The notes under the pieces: model-generated
Databases searched by the model: none
What the model was told of the DNA's origin: nothing
Seen by the model: only the letters and a program-made list of their open reading frames with translations
Origin: Zymoseptoria tritici IPO323
Lineage: Eukaryota; Ascomycota; Dothideomycetes; Mycosphaerellales; Mycosphaerellaceae
Assembly (NCBI RefSeq): GCF_000219625.1
Contig: NC_018217.1
Span: 992,001 to 1,056,000, forward strand
Reading direction: 5' to 3'
DNA: 64,000 nucleotides
Translations under genes and position numbers: made by a program
Part shown: positions 1 through 10,665 of the stretch, piece by piece
Numbering within the stretch: position 1 is the first letter of the stretch
Layout of the letters: the number at the start of each line of letters is the position of its first letter

Positions 1-31
1 ATTGTCGAGCTATTCGCTAAACTGATATCAG

Positions 32-1643
32 GGCGTTTGGACACGCACGCACCGGCAACGATATCAAACTCGAAGAAGTTCTCGAAGCGCAATCTCTCAA
101 AATCGCAGTGCTTTCGGCATATCAATGGGATGTCGAATGGGTCATGTCCAAGCTGAAGGTTCCACCCAAAGGAGGAAGCACTAAGTGTGTTTTTGTCATG
201 CAGGCCAAGAATGAGGAGGACCGAGAGCAATGGCAGAGAGAGGCTAGCTACATGAGCTCCTTTCTTCGACTGTGCTTCCCAAATATGAAGGGCTTGATCA
301 ACTGCATGCACTCGAAGCTGATGCTCCTCTTCCACCCCGACAAACTGCGCATTGCCATCCCGACCGCCAACCTCCTGAACTTCGACTGGGGCGAGACTGG
401 ACAGATGGAAAATTCGGTATTCATGGTCGACCTTCCACGGCTCGCAGATGGCAAGATCTCGGAAGCAGGAGACCTGCCCGCATTTGGACAAGAACTCATT
501 TATTTCCTTGAACAACAAGGACTTGATGACGATGTTCGCACTGGCGTTTTGAAGTTCGACTTCTCCGCAACCAAAGATATGGCCTTTGTTCACACGGTCG
601 GAGGCATGCACTTTCGCGACGAAGCAGAGCGGACAGGCCTGATGGGACTCAGCAAGGCTGTCAAGCAACTCAACTTGGCGACACAAGACTTGGAACTCGA
701 CTTCGCAGCATCGTCGATTGGACGACTGAATGACAACTACTTGCGAGACTTTCATTCCGCCGCCAAAGGCATCAGCTTGATCGCACAAGCTGCGGAGGCC
801 AAGTCCAAAGCAGCATCCACATTCTTTGATCGCAAAAAGGCCTCCACAGTCGCCAAGCCTGACAATGTGCGCGAGAAGGTGCGAATCTACTTTCCTACCG
901 CTTCCACTGTGCGAGTTTCCACAGCCGGCGCAGCGGGCACACTTTGCATTGCGCGCAACTACTTTGAAGGTTCCACTTTCCCTCGCGCTTGTTTCCGCGA
1001 CTACAAGAGCACCCGCACCGGCCTCCTCAGCCACAACAAGATCCTCCTTGCTCGCGGCAAGCGAGCCAGTGCGGGCGCGCAAGCAGGTGAGACGGAGGAT
1101 GTGGCTTGGGCATATGTGGGCTCGTCGAACATGTCGCCAAGCGCTTGGGGAACTTTGCCAAAGGATCGCAAGGTGAATACGATCACTTGCAGGAACTGGG
1201 AGTGCGGTGTTCTTCTGCCGGTGTCGAGGGAGAGGGTTTTGGAAGCCTCGATGATAGAAGAGAATGGCGAAGGAGAGAAGAAGGATGGTCAGTTCGCCGC
1301 GGATGAGAAGGCAGCAAAGAAGAATGAACAGGAGGATGGTGAGGACTCGGAGACTGAGAGCGAGGACGAGACTCCGCCGACCGACAAAGCCAAGCCGAAG
1401 GCCAAGCCAGTTGTCAGGAGTAATAAGCGGGCACAGCAGACGGACGGAGAGGACTCGGAGACCGAGAGCGAAGCATCGGATTCAGAGGAACCGGAGGTAC
1501 CACGACCAGTCCCGCAGTCGATGCCAAAGAGGACTGGAATGGTCGACTTCTCCGTCTTTGATGGTCTGCTGAGTGTGCCGTTCAAGACTCCTGGAGACAG
1601 GTATCGCGAAGGAGAAGAGCCATGGTATTTCAAGGAGCAGTGA
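32..1643 (+). CDS. TDP1: Tyrosyl-DNA phosphodiesterase 1 (3' part, 5' end outside window)
   Basis: Hydrolyses the 3'-phosphotyrosyl bond left by stalled topoisomerase I, in the nucleus. Both halves of the phospholipase-D-like active site are visible: HSKLMLLFHPDKLRIAIPTA early in the protein and SHNKILLARGK later, followed by AYVGSSNMSPSAWG. The C-terminus has the usual proline/tryptophan end (EEPWYFKEQ). The frame stays open upstream of the first possible start and reads into LEEVLEAQSLKIAVLSAYQWD, which is Tdp1-like. A branch-like GCTAAAC and a CAG at 29-31 suggest that an exon begins at 32, with earlier exons off the left edge. A long acidic, Glu/Asp/Ser-rich insert lies between the second HKN site and the C-terminal strand. 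Family assignment is firm; the 5' structure is unseen. Confidence 0.9.
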
Positions 1644-2721
1644 AGAAGGACATTGCAAAGATCGGGCTCGCTGAGCTGCTCATCGAGATTCAGAGTTGAG
1701 TGGACATCGCAGGTCCGGGAGTTGGTTGAGATTGAATTTATGTGGCATCTGTATTCAGAGCAGACCGCACTGTCTTTATGGACCTAGCTTAGTCTAGTTT
1801 CCTTATAGCCCGCAAAGCAGGTGAATGATCCCGACCTGTATCACGTGCAGCTTGCTCATGATTGCCAAGCCTTTTTACCCCGGACTTCGGCGACACTGGT
1901 CGGCGCGCCTTCTTATTAGGTCGTAGATCTGCAGGCTTATCTGTTATCTCTCGCGTCCCCTTCTCCGCATCCCACCCAACGATTCGAACGCACGGCGGGG
2001 GAGACGGTCATCTGAGGAGTGTCTTGCCTGAGAGGCCTATCTGCGGCCAGTCATGGCGCGCTATCTGCTGACTTCGGTGAGAGTGAGACGTTGCGTCTGG
2101 GGACTTCCTTCATCCGATGACATGAACGGATCGACGCTGCTAATGCTAATCTCGCTGACACACGCTGCGGTATGACGGGACTACCTATTTGCTATACTTA
2201 CCACTTTCTCCATCGATTCGGCGCCGTATAGTTGTTTCCCTAGGTTCTTCTATCTCTTCCTGCTGCGACTCATCGTCATCTTCGCCTTCTCATTGTCTTC
2301 TTGCATCGTCGATGCTGCTTCGCTGGACTCACCGCTATCGACTTCCTCTTCCATAATTGAGACCATTTCCTACGCATCTCTCTTCGCTACTGCTTCCTGC
2401 ATTGAACGCCCGAGGACATACACGACTACGGCCAGAACGGCACGGCATATTAGACGGCATTCCGTATCATAGCAAAGATACTCGAGCTTTGATCTAGGAC
2501 CTCCAAGAATCAAGACAGCTCAAGCGCGTGGCTGAGGGTTCACGCCGAGCTATTCGCGTCAGGCGACCCCTCCACTACGAGAGGTCCAGTACCCATACCA
2601 AGAGCCTCGCGACCAGACCGAGCAGAAATACTCGAATCGCGAGAGATCATCTTTTTGCCTACCTTATCGATACGAATGTCTAGCACTCCTCGCCCTTGAC
2701 AACACCAAAGCCACAATCACC
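1644..2721. other. Intergenic region, 1.08 kb
   Basis: No convincing coding exon. The second half is pyrimidine-rich on the plus strand (TTC/CTT runs around 2200-2400), as expected for the promoter and 5' UTR of the next plus-strand gene. Short open frames here have no recognisable similarity. Confidence 0.5.
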
Positions 2722-4092
2722 ATGGAACCCTGGTTGCACTCCACCCTCCTCGAACCCGCTCTCCCACCTTACTGCACTCCGACCAACGACTTCCTCCTCC
2801 GCTTCTCATCCGTCTTCCACGTCTGCGTCCCTACCCCTCTAGCATTCACCTCCAACCTCCTCGGCGGCTTGAGCATCCTCGCCTGGCTCTTCGCCCAGCT
2901 CCCGCAAATTATCAAAAACGCTCGAATACAATCCACCGCCGGACTATCGATATTCTTCCTCGTGGAGTGGTGTCTAGGAGACTTTAGCAATCTGTTGGGA
3001 GCGCTGTTCACGCATCAGGCGCCGTGGCAGGTGGCGATCGGATGCTATTATGTTTTCGTGGATGTCTGTTTGGTTGGGCAGTGGGTTTGGTATGAAGGCT
3101 TGAAGCACGGGAGTCCGGTGTTGAGGGTTTGGAGGAAGAGGAGAGGAGATGCGGATGGCAGTCTGGATGGTGCTGATGAAAGAGGCAATATCGAGCCGAT
3201 GAGGGTCAACGGTGAGCTAGCGTCCGCTCGAGTGGCATGGTATGTTGACGAGAACGTGGGAGCTGACGACCTCACTCCAGGTGAAACTCCTCACCCGACC
3301 CGCCCTAGGGTGATCTTCCGCACACCAACCTTCCAACGCGACGAAAAAGATGAGAAACTCACCCCATCTTCCTCTTCTCGCTCACCGACCATCCACCGTC
3401 TCGGCGCTCCCTCCAACTCACCATGCCCATCGCCGTCCCCTCGTACCATTCTTTTCCTCGCCTGCCTCATCGTCATGGCGCAAGCCAAACCTCTCCCATC
3501 CTCCCCCTCGGCAATCCTCTCCCCCACCAACTCCACTCCCTCGACCCCTCTCGAAAACGCCGGAACCCTCCTCTCCTGGACCTCAACAGCCCTCTACCTC
3601 GCCTCCCGCGCTCCCCAACTCCTCCAAAACCACCGCCGGAAATCCGTCGCCGGCCTCTCCCCCCTCCTCTTCCTCGCCGCCTTTTGCGGGAATCTATTCT
3701 ACTCCTCCGCTCTACTCACCAATCCCTGCGCATGGTCGGACTTCCAGCCCTACGGCGGACATGGCTGGGTCGGAGAGGAAGGAAGCGATATGTGGGAATG
3801 GAGAATGGCCGCCATGCCGTTTTGGTTGGGTGCCGCGGGGGTGTTGGGGATGGACGCGGCGATGGGGGTGCAGTTTTGGGTTTATGGGCGGAGTGGAGAG
3901 GAGGAGGAGGGATTGGTGGTGCTGGAACGGGAGGATGGAGAGGGGAGTAGGAGAGGAAAGTGGCATTGGAGACGGGTTAGTGGGTGGATGAGAGGATGGG
4001 TGCCGGTGGGAATACGGGATGTGGAAGGGCGGGATGAGAGGGCGAGGTTGCTGGCTGAGGGGAGAGGTGAGGGTGGGTATGGAGGCTTGTGA
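2722..4092 (+). CDS. PQ-loop repeat membrane protein, Ypq1-like transporter
   Basis: Probable vacuolar/lysosomal cationic amino-acid exporter of the PQ-loop (MtN3/saliva-like) family. Two PQ-loop repeats are visible: AQLPQIIKNARIQSTAGLS near residue 65 and SRAPQLLQNHRRKSVAGLSP near residue 300. Each is followed by hydrophobic segments including FLVEWCLGDFSNLLGALF and LLFLAAFCGNLFYSSALL. The loop between the repeats is long and low in complexity. The frame is open throughout (456 aa), but a GT...AG segment at 3212-3280 (69 nt, with a GCTGAC branch site) is in frame and is probably an intron, giving about 433 aa. Family is clear from the paired motifs; substrate is inferred from yeast Ypq proteins. 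Confidence 0.8.
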   Translation: MEPWLHSTLLEPALPPYCTPTNDFLLRFSSVFHVCVPTPLAFTSNLLGGLSILAWLFAQLPQIIKNARIQSTAGLSIFFLVEWCLGDFSNLLGALFTHQAPWQVAIGCYYVFVDVCLVGQWVWYEGLKHGSPVLRVWRKRRGDADGSLDGADERGNIEPMRVNGELASARVAWYVDENVGADDLTPGETPHPTRPRVIFRTPTFQRDEKDEKLTPSSSSRSPTIHRLGAPSNSPCPSPSPRTILFLACLIVMAQAKPLPSSPSAILSPTNSTPSTPLENAGTLLSWTSTALYLASRAPQLLQNHRRKSVAGLSPLLFLAAFCGNLFYSSALLTNPCAWSDFQPYGGHGWVGEEGSDMWEWRMAAMPFWLGAAGVLGMDAAMGVQFWVYGRSGEEEEGLVVLEREDGEGSRRGKWHWRRVSGWMRGWVPVGIRDVEGRDERARLLAEGRGEGGYGGL

Positions 4093-4811
4093 GAGCGACA
4101 TCGGCATTTGCATAATGAGGAATGATATGATGAGCATTCGTTACATGGCATAAGGTTAGCATGGGATCGCCGTGATGGCTTCGCGAGCATTGGGGATGGT
4201 TGCATGCGTGTGCATACATACATATCTAGAGTAATTCTAGCATGGGAGCATTGAGACCAGCCTTGACACCGTGATCACGTATTGGCATCAGGCACCGTAT
4301 GCACACTGGAATTTACCCATGAAGTATCATGACTTTTGCATTGTTCCATTGTCGTTCGCCGCAAGAAGCTAGTCCGCCCGTCGAATAGAAATCCTTTTGA
4401 GCTTCGGTTGAGCATATCAAGCACGCCTCAAAAACGCCTTCGCTCTGGTTCGTCTGCGCCATTTCCGTGGCATTCATTTCATCCCTCGTCGTATGGATTC
4501 TGCCTACCCTCAGCACGTAAAGGTCCAAGTCACAAGCATGGTACACCTGAGAAAACGTCCGGGTATCGAGGAGAAAACCGGAGCAGTCTGTCCGACCGAT
4601 CCATGTCCACTTCAGGACACTGCCCGTTCGCGCTTTCCAGCATAAACCACAAAAACATAATCAATCAATTGGCAATTGCCAAAGTCGAGTTGGCGCGCCT
4701 GGTGGCCCTTCCCGTTGGAGCCGGCGAAGCCGATGCAGAATCTTTCCTCTGTAGCTTGCCCTGAGCCTTCGCCGAAGCAGAAGCGCTGTTCGCAGCAGCA
4801 CCGTGGGCATC
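4093..4811. other. Intergenic region between convergent genes, 0.7 kb
   Basis: 3' flanks of a plus-strand gene (PQ-loop) and a minus-strand gene (TAF14). Small open frames on both strands are unconvincing. No RNA gene or repeat was recognised. Confidence 0.5.
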
Positions 4812-5976
4812 CTATGCCAAGGTGGCCATATCGACGCGCTTCTCGGTGAAGTCCCAGAGCATCTTGATGAGCGGATCCGGAAGGGTATAGAGGTCGACGT
4901 GGAACTCGCCGTCTGTAGGTCGAATGTCAGTTTCGGCGTGGATCTGAAGGTGCACAAACGCGGAAATAAGTTAGTCGCGGGGTTCTGATGATCAGAGAGA
5001 CTCACTTTCGACGTCGTTCTTGGTGTATGTCTCATCGGATTTGTTGTCATGTACCATTTGCACGACTTGAAGGAGGTCGTCCTCTGCTAGCTGTGGGAGG
5101 GCTTCGGCGAGCTTTTCCATGTCCACGTTGCGGCTGGTCTTCTGACGCTTCTTGTCGGATTTCGGAGGGGCTGCGCCGTTGGTGGCTTCGCCCGCGGGTG
5201 CGGAGTCCTTCAAGCGCTCGAGGAGCTCACCCTTGGGATTGCGGAAGGTCTGTGAAGGAGTTCAGTATGTGCGCGATTGTGATAGCGGACGATCGGAACT
5301 TACGACGCTGTGCGTGCTCTCGTACTGTTCCTGCTGGAAGTTGAGATCATGCGGCAAGGTCTGATCACCACCCTTGGGAGCACCGATCGGAGTGAGCTGG
5401 ATCTGCATGTCGAACTCGCCCCATCCCGTCTCCTTGATGGTGAATGGAGCATTCTTGAAAACTACGCACATGCGTCAGCTTTGTTGTCCCTCTTCACATG
5501 TCCTGCTAATTCTTCTTCACTCCCAAGCTCTTTGAGTATCGTTGCGACCTACCTTGCTTAGCTCTCTTGCCGAAACTCTCGTGGAGCAGATATGTCGCTT
5601 TTTCGAAGCAGGTCGCGGGAAGTTCTTCGCCGTCCGAGCCAACTAGGAAGATGGAGATCTCCCATCCGCGCATGGGAATTTCGGAGCCCTCATCTTGCTC
5701 TGGGCTGTAAAGTCGTTAGGATGTGCGCGTATGGACGTTCCTTGATCGGTTGAGGACTCACAGGATGCGCTGCTGGGTGACCAGCTTGACGGTTCGTTTG
5801 ACCTGCACGTTTGCGACTCGGTTAGCGTTGCGTGGAGGCATCGTGGTAGTGTTGAAGGTAGGTCTGATTGAGTGAGGAATGGTGGATGTCGTGGATGTCG
5901 TGGATGTCGTGGATGTCGTAGAGTCGGTGTGAGTTGAGCAAGACAAAGAAAGATACCTTATACGTACGTCTGGCAT
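4812..5976 (-). CDS. TAF14: TAF14/ANC1: YEATS-domain subunit of TFIID, chromatin remodellers
   Basis: YEATS-domain protein shared by TFIID, TFIIF, INO80, SWI/SNF and NuA3 in yeast; the domain reads acylated histone H3. Exons by splice sites: 5968-5976, 5762-5802, 5553-5704, 5304-5461, 5006-5249, 4812-4912. Together they are 705 nt, giving 234 aa with consistent phases. Exon 1 is only nine bases and yields MPDVKRTVKLVTQQRIL, the classic Taf14 start. The YEATS core follows (MRGWEISIFLVGSDGEELPA, then ETGWGEFDMQIQLTPIG and PHDLNFQQEQYE). The C-terminal ET-like domain ends in DLYTLPDPLIKMLWDFTEKR. An alternative start at 5841 exists, but a CTAAC branch site and CAG acceptor at 5803 support the tiny first exon. 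Confidence 0.9.
5882..5919. repeat. 9-bp minisatellite inside TAF14 intron 1
   Basis: About four copies of a nine-base unit (GTGGATGTC on plus) lie inside the first intron of TAF14. The repeat is not coding if the nine-base first exon is right. Read in frame it would give a spurious Thr/Ser-rich stretch. Confidence 0.8.
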
Positions 5977-6844
5977 TGTGAGTGAGTCGCAGTGTGAAAG
6001 CGTGCAAACGCGCGATCAGAAGCAAATGCAGTGAAGTCGCGCAAGCTCTCGTTGTTTCGGTGAGCGGGCGTGCTTGCGCTGCGGTCTCGGTCGTCACGAG
6101 CAAACAATCGCGAGGTCGCCAGAGTCTGTCACGGGATTGTCGTGGTGAATCCTCAGATAATGTGAAGAGTGAGGCGTGTGTGAGTGTGCGGATATTGGCG
6201 GGTGAGACGATGCGCGTGGTGGAAGCAGACAAGTGAGGTGGACAGGCATGCGAATGAAGTGGGGAAAGGCAGTTGACGTGGGGGGAGCGAAAACCATCCG
6301 AATGCAGCGAACTCAAGACGAGACCAGGAGAACTACCAGCCACCACTTCATCTCTGCATGGATGGATATCGATCTCTGCTATGAGGCTTCAGTCCTACGA
6401 CCATGCAGCGTATTCCCTCTCACTCTGATACTCTGCGACAAACTGATCGGTGGCATGACTTGGTTCTTTTGGGAGGTCTATCTAAGCTAATTGATTCGTT
6501 CTGGCCATTGATCATGAACAAGGATTGATCATAGGCGCCAGTCGTAGCGCGCTATCCTTGGACAAGGCCATAATCAGGGTATTGTGCAAGAAGTGTGCAA
6601 TGGGTGTAGTTGAATCTGGGTGATGATGTGTCGGTGCGGAACGGAACGCTTCAGAATGATGCTGTCGTCGTGCGGAGGGTGAGTCGTCCGTGATTCATCG
6701 TGGATGGCTGTTGGGCCACTGTCAGATGGTATGGCTGGTGGAGGTTCGCGCGGTACACCGGAGGGCCAAGATGGTCTCGCGCTTGTCGCGCACTGAACGA
6801 AGACTCGGCACGCTTGAAGTGGCGGAGAGTTTGGCGCGCAAGGC
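5977..6844. other. Intergenic region, 0.87 kb
   Basis: Upstream of TAF14 and downstream of the RanBP1-like gene, both on minus. No supported gene; presumably the TAF14 promoter. Minus-strand open frames here read into the TAF14 intron and look incidental. Confidence 0.5.
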
Positions 6845-7649
6845 TTACTCCGTCTTGCTGAAGAGGACCTCATTCTCCTGCTGCGCCTTGATGAAGGCTT
6901 CCTTGAAGAGGTTGGCGTCTGAAAAGTGTTAAAAAGAGCACGAACACCTTTCACAAGATAGCCAAACTTACTCTCAGCGTTGGCGAAGCGAATAGCAAGA
7001 GTGGAAGCCTCTGGCTCGCCCTCGGAAACATCTGCGGCAGCGTTCCACACCCAGCTGCGGTCGGATCCCACGTTTGGTGAAAGCTTCATGTCCGGAACCA
7101 CTACATCTCGTCAGTACCACAGCAACTCTGATCGACAATGTGTCCAAACATACCGTAGTGGTTGGCGCAGACCTTCAAAGTCTTGTCTCGTCGCATCACC
7201 AATCTCGTCTTGCTGTTCTCCTTGTGCTTGAGAAGTCTCACATCACCAGTGCCGCGCTCCTTCCACTCCCTGCTCTCACGGTCGAACTTGAAGAGCTTCG
7301 CCCGCATCTTGAAAGTCTGCTCTTCGGCCTCCTCGTTCGTCTTCGTATCAACCTTCTCGGTGAGATGCACGACCGGCTCGAAGTGCACATCTGCCTCCTC
7401 TTCATCGGCCTTCTCATCGTCATCCTTGTCCGCGTTCTCCTTGTCCTTCTGCGCCTTGGCACTTCCGGAGCGGTCATTCTCCGCATCGTCATCGTCCTTC
7501 TTCGCCTCTTTCTTAGGGCCACCTCCGAACATGCCAAACACGTTGCCAGCTACTGCGGAAGCCGTCTCGGAAGCCTTTTCCGTGACGGTCTTGCTCTCTT
7601 CCGGCTTGGTCTCTGTGGTGGAGTCCACCTTCTGCTCGGCGTCGGCCAT
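6845..7649 (-). CDS. YRB1: Ran-binding protein 1 (RanBD1 domain)
   Basis: Cytoplasmic cofactor that binds Ran-GTP and helps RanGAP release export complexes. Exons 7154-7649, 6972-7100 and 6845-6918 total 699 nt (232 aa) with matching phases. The N-terminal third is acidic and lysine-rich (residues 30-90). The Ran-binding domain begins at [13 protein letters not shown] and continues through [20 protein letters not shown] and VCANHYG into the second exon ([23 protein letters not shown]). It ends FSKTE. The start at 7649 (MADAEQK) is preferred over an upstream in-frame start at 7826, which would add a basic, unrelated leader. The acidic leader is a bit longer than in yeast Yrb1. Confidence 0.9.
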
Positions 7650-8211
7650 GGCTGATGAAGCTTGGGATTTGATCTCGTGGATGGTCTGTATTGGCGGTCG
7701 ATGCGTAATGTTGTCGAGCCGATCAAGAGAGTGAGTGTGGTGTTTGTTGTTTGGCAAAGGTGAATGAACGAATTGTTTTGGGCAGCGATCGAAGAAACAG
7801 AGGGGTAGAACTACAGAAAATGCCAAGCGTCGACCCCCTGCAGGCGGTCAAGCTAGAATCATGTCTCCTCACTTCTCACTCCCTCACTTCGTCACATGGT
7901 CACGTTTTCGCTCTTTAGATGCTTACCTTCTTTGCCTTTTGATCAAAGCAGCTACGATGACATTGACATTCGATTTCGTGGGCATAGCTGATAATTACAT
8001 GTCAGGAGATCGTATCGACCAGCTAGGTATCAGAATCAGCGCGTCTGCTTAACGCGTTTGGGCTGTTGCGCTTTTGTCTCTTGCTTGTCGAAACCGACAA
8101 CATCCACTTTGCTTAGCATTCGGCTTATCAAGCAGCTCTTCATTCAGCTTATTACTCAGCTCATCACTCAGCTCATCACCAAATTTTGCGACACTCGACC
8201 CACCAGCAGGC
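7650..8211. other. Divergent intergenic region, 0.56 kb
   Basis: Lies between the RanBP1 start (minus) and a plus-strand frame at 8212. Around 8130-8180 there is an imperfect tandem run of a CAGCTCATCACT-like unit (about four copies). No other feature recognised. Confidence 0.45.
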
Positions 8212-8826
8212 ATGTCAGAGACATCACCTGCAGAGCCCACGCTCATGGGTATCCCACGCGAGCTACACGATCAGATTTACGAGTTCTTGTGGTGCTCAGC
8301 TGGCCACGCAAGACTGGCGCAGGGATACCTTGAGCGCCAATTGCACTGTCTGCGCGAGGGAGGCCCTACGTTCCGGAAGCGGTGGCGTTCCCATACCCGC
8401 CGGACTCTCAATGATGCTCAAATATGGCCATATCCAGCAGCTGACCCACGTCTCCTTCGGCCCGAGAACAGCGACGGCACTTCACATGGACAGCGACGAT
8501 TGCTACAAGGAGCTGATGGGCAATCTCGCTGACGGCGAAGAGCTGGCCAAACACGAATTCATTCTGCGCGATCCACATCCACCAGGCCCATACTCCCGCA
8601 AATACCGAAAGAAAGGGCAGCAGCGGATGCGGAGAGAGGAGGAATACTTGAAAGAGAGGAGGCGAGAGCAAACTTCTTCATTTGCCTGGAATGGGCTGAC
8701 CGCGACCTCGACATGGGCAGCTGTGGCAACTTTCAAGCTGTCATTGCTTGTTTCAACGCTGTATAGGCGCCGTCGCTTATGGTTCTCCGAGGACGTGGTG
8801 TTTGAGGATGCGAGGCTTGAGACATA
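8212..8826 (+). pseudogene. F-box-like fragment family gene, reading frame disrupted or exon structure unresolved
   Basis: Starts with a plausible ATG and the motif LMGIPRELHDQIYEFLW, typical of short F-box-like openings in fungal orphan proteins. The useful frame changes at about 8330-8400. One frame reads RGRPYVPEAVAFPYPP, then another reads LKYGHIQQLTHVSFGP and DDCYKELMGNLADGEELAKH through a charged stretch to a stop at 8825-8827. I found no clean GT...AG pair that joins these frames, so this may be a decayed gene with frameshifts or a gene with an unusual intron. No function is proposed. Confidence 0.35.
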
Positions 8827-9271
8827 GCAATAGTCCGATCGAGATGGGTGTGCAGAGGAAAGTCGATATGGTCGATGCTTCGATATGCCTTCTATGACGG
8901 AGATTGAGCTTTGTCAGAGCCTGTTTGGCTTCTGCAATTGTCGGTGGTGTTGAGAGCAACAACGTCCTAATAATATTGTCGGCCACGACAGATTCGATCT
9001 CCTCGATCTCGGCACTAAGCTATGAAGCTCAATAATTAACTCCGGCCGCGTAGCAACCATCGAGCTGTACGATGAACATTGGCGTTCCCGTCGTCTTCCA
9101 CTTCCCCTCATCCGTCGCGCTGGGCGGGGCAAAGGTCTAGATCAGGGCGGCAGCATTTCAACGGCTGAACAGGACTTTGAGTATAAGTATGATTCCCCTT
9201 TGAAGTGTTGTTATTCTAGAAGCTCTCCGTTCCATACAGTCAAAAAGAGAACATCCCACAGCTAAGTCACT
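8827..9271. other. Intergenic region, 0.44 kb
   Basis: Promoter-side flank of the GST-like gene. No supported gene. Confidence 0.45.
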
Positions 9272-10356
9272 ATGTCTTTGCTACCACCTATCATTGCTTG
9301 GGACTACCGTACGCATCTCCTTCGGTAAGGGACACCAATGACCATGCTCACTATCTCCCAGAGTTCGCTCCCAACTCTCAGAAAAGTCGCAATTATCTCT
9401 ACGCAACGAACACACCTTTTAAGATTTGCGAGCAACCTTTCTTCATTCCTCGTCCAATCTTGCGGAATTTGGGTATCACTTACCGCCGCGTTCCAGTCCT
9501 CTCGATCGGCAAAGATGTGTTTCCGGATAACGCCTCCTTCATTGATGCCATTCAATTACTTCTCGAGAAGAGTGGCAAAGGTCTGAAGCGCAATGCCGCA
9601 GACCGCTCTTTCGAAGCCTGGGGTTACCGGAGTTTCTGGGTAGCTCTGCCATGTGTCCCTCCAGAGTTCAACAATGCTCAGCTCCAGAATGACCGCAGGG
9701 ACTTATTCCCTCTGTTCGGTAGAAAGGACTACGCCAGGCTGCAGACCAATGCTGCCTCGGAAGTGCGGTCGTTGATGGACACGGTCGAGCATGACTTTCT
9801 CGCTGAGGGTGGGCCCTGGATAGGTGGCAGTGAATGTGGGCTCGCAGACATCCACGCCATGTGGATGATCAAGTGGGCTTTGTTCACGCTAGACATGCAG
9901 AAGCAGCCAGGAATGGGCAGGGACGAGTTTCCAAAATTGTACAAATGGTGAGCCCGAACATCTCCTGCGTCCTTCGCTTGAACCAGTACTGACTATGGTA
10001 TCAGGGTGGAGGGCGTCCCAAAGCACGACGAAGATATCGAGAAGAACGACAAGATCGATGAAGAGAAAGCTCGAGAGATTGTCCTTGGTTCTGAGTATGC
10101 CATGCCAGACATTGGCATTGACGCAAAGGATCCTCTAGGCTACAAAGCTGGCGAGGAAGTGTATGTTGAACCCACCGATGCTGACCCGGGCCAACATCCC
10201 CAGCATGGCAAGTTGCTGGGTTTGAACATGAACAAGGTGGTGATTGAATTGGAGAATGGATTGAGGATGCATTTCCCAAGGATCGGATACGTCGTTCATC
10301 GGTCGTCCGATATGCCGATAGTCGAGAAGGCCAAAGAGGCGATTGGCATAGCTTGA
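9272..10356 (+). CDS. Glutathione S-transferase-like protein
   Basis: Cytosolic GST-fold protein of a fungal subfamily with an extended C-terminus. Exons 9272-9308, 9362-9947 and 10005-10356 total 975 nt (324 aa) with agreeing phases. The spliced N-terminus gives MSLLPPIIAWDYQFAPNSQK, then RNYLYATNTPFKICEQPF and LGITYRRVPVLSIGKDVF. This is the thioredoxin-like half, with the cis-Pro in RVPVL. The helical half contains GGPWIGGSECGLADIHAMW, the usual N-capping/ADI motif. A further ~115 residues at the C-terminus (VYVEPTDADPGQHPQHGKL, then FPRIGYVV) form an extra domain of unknown role. Substrate cannot be told from sequence. Confidence 0.8.
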
Positions 10357-10665
10357 ATTGCATGTAGTCGAGCGTGACGATGACCGCTGCCTTGATCTGC
10401 GCGAGCAGTACATTCTCATAGCTCGCTTGCTAAGCAGAGAACAGTGAACGAGTATCGTTGATATTTCAGAAATCAGAAGTGAATGAATCGACCACTCTCG
10501 CCGCCCGCAGCAGCACACCACAGAAGCGACGTCATCCTCAACCTGACGGGATGCGCTTCAACGTCAACCTTCACTCCCGACAATCACCACACCTCTTCCA
10601 TTTCTCAAGCATGTAGTCTAGTTTCAACCAATATTTTCATGCGCGCATCGCGCCTAGGCCCTTCA

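Noticed and set aside
3350..3991. Pro- and Ser-rich plus-strand frame of 213 aa within the PQ-loop gene
   Set aside because: Alternative frame of low-complexity GC-rich coding sequence; the PQ-loop motifs are in the other frame.
7074..7734. Plus-strand frames of about 190 aa rich in Leu or Ser
   Set aside because: Antisense shadows of the acidic RanBP1 gene; composition is explained by Glu/Lys codons on the other strand.
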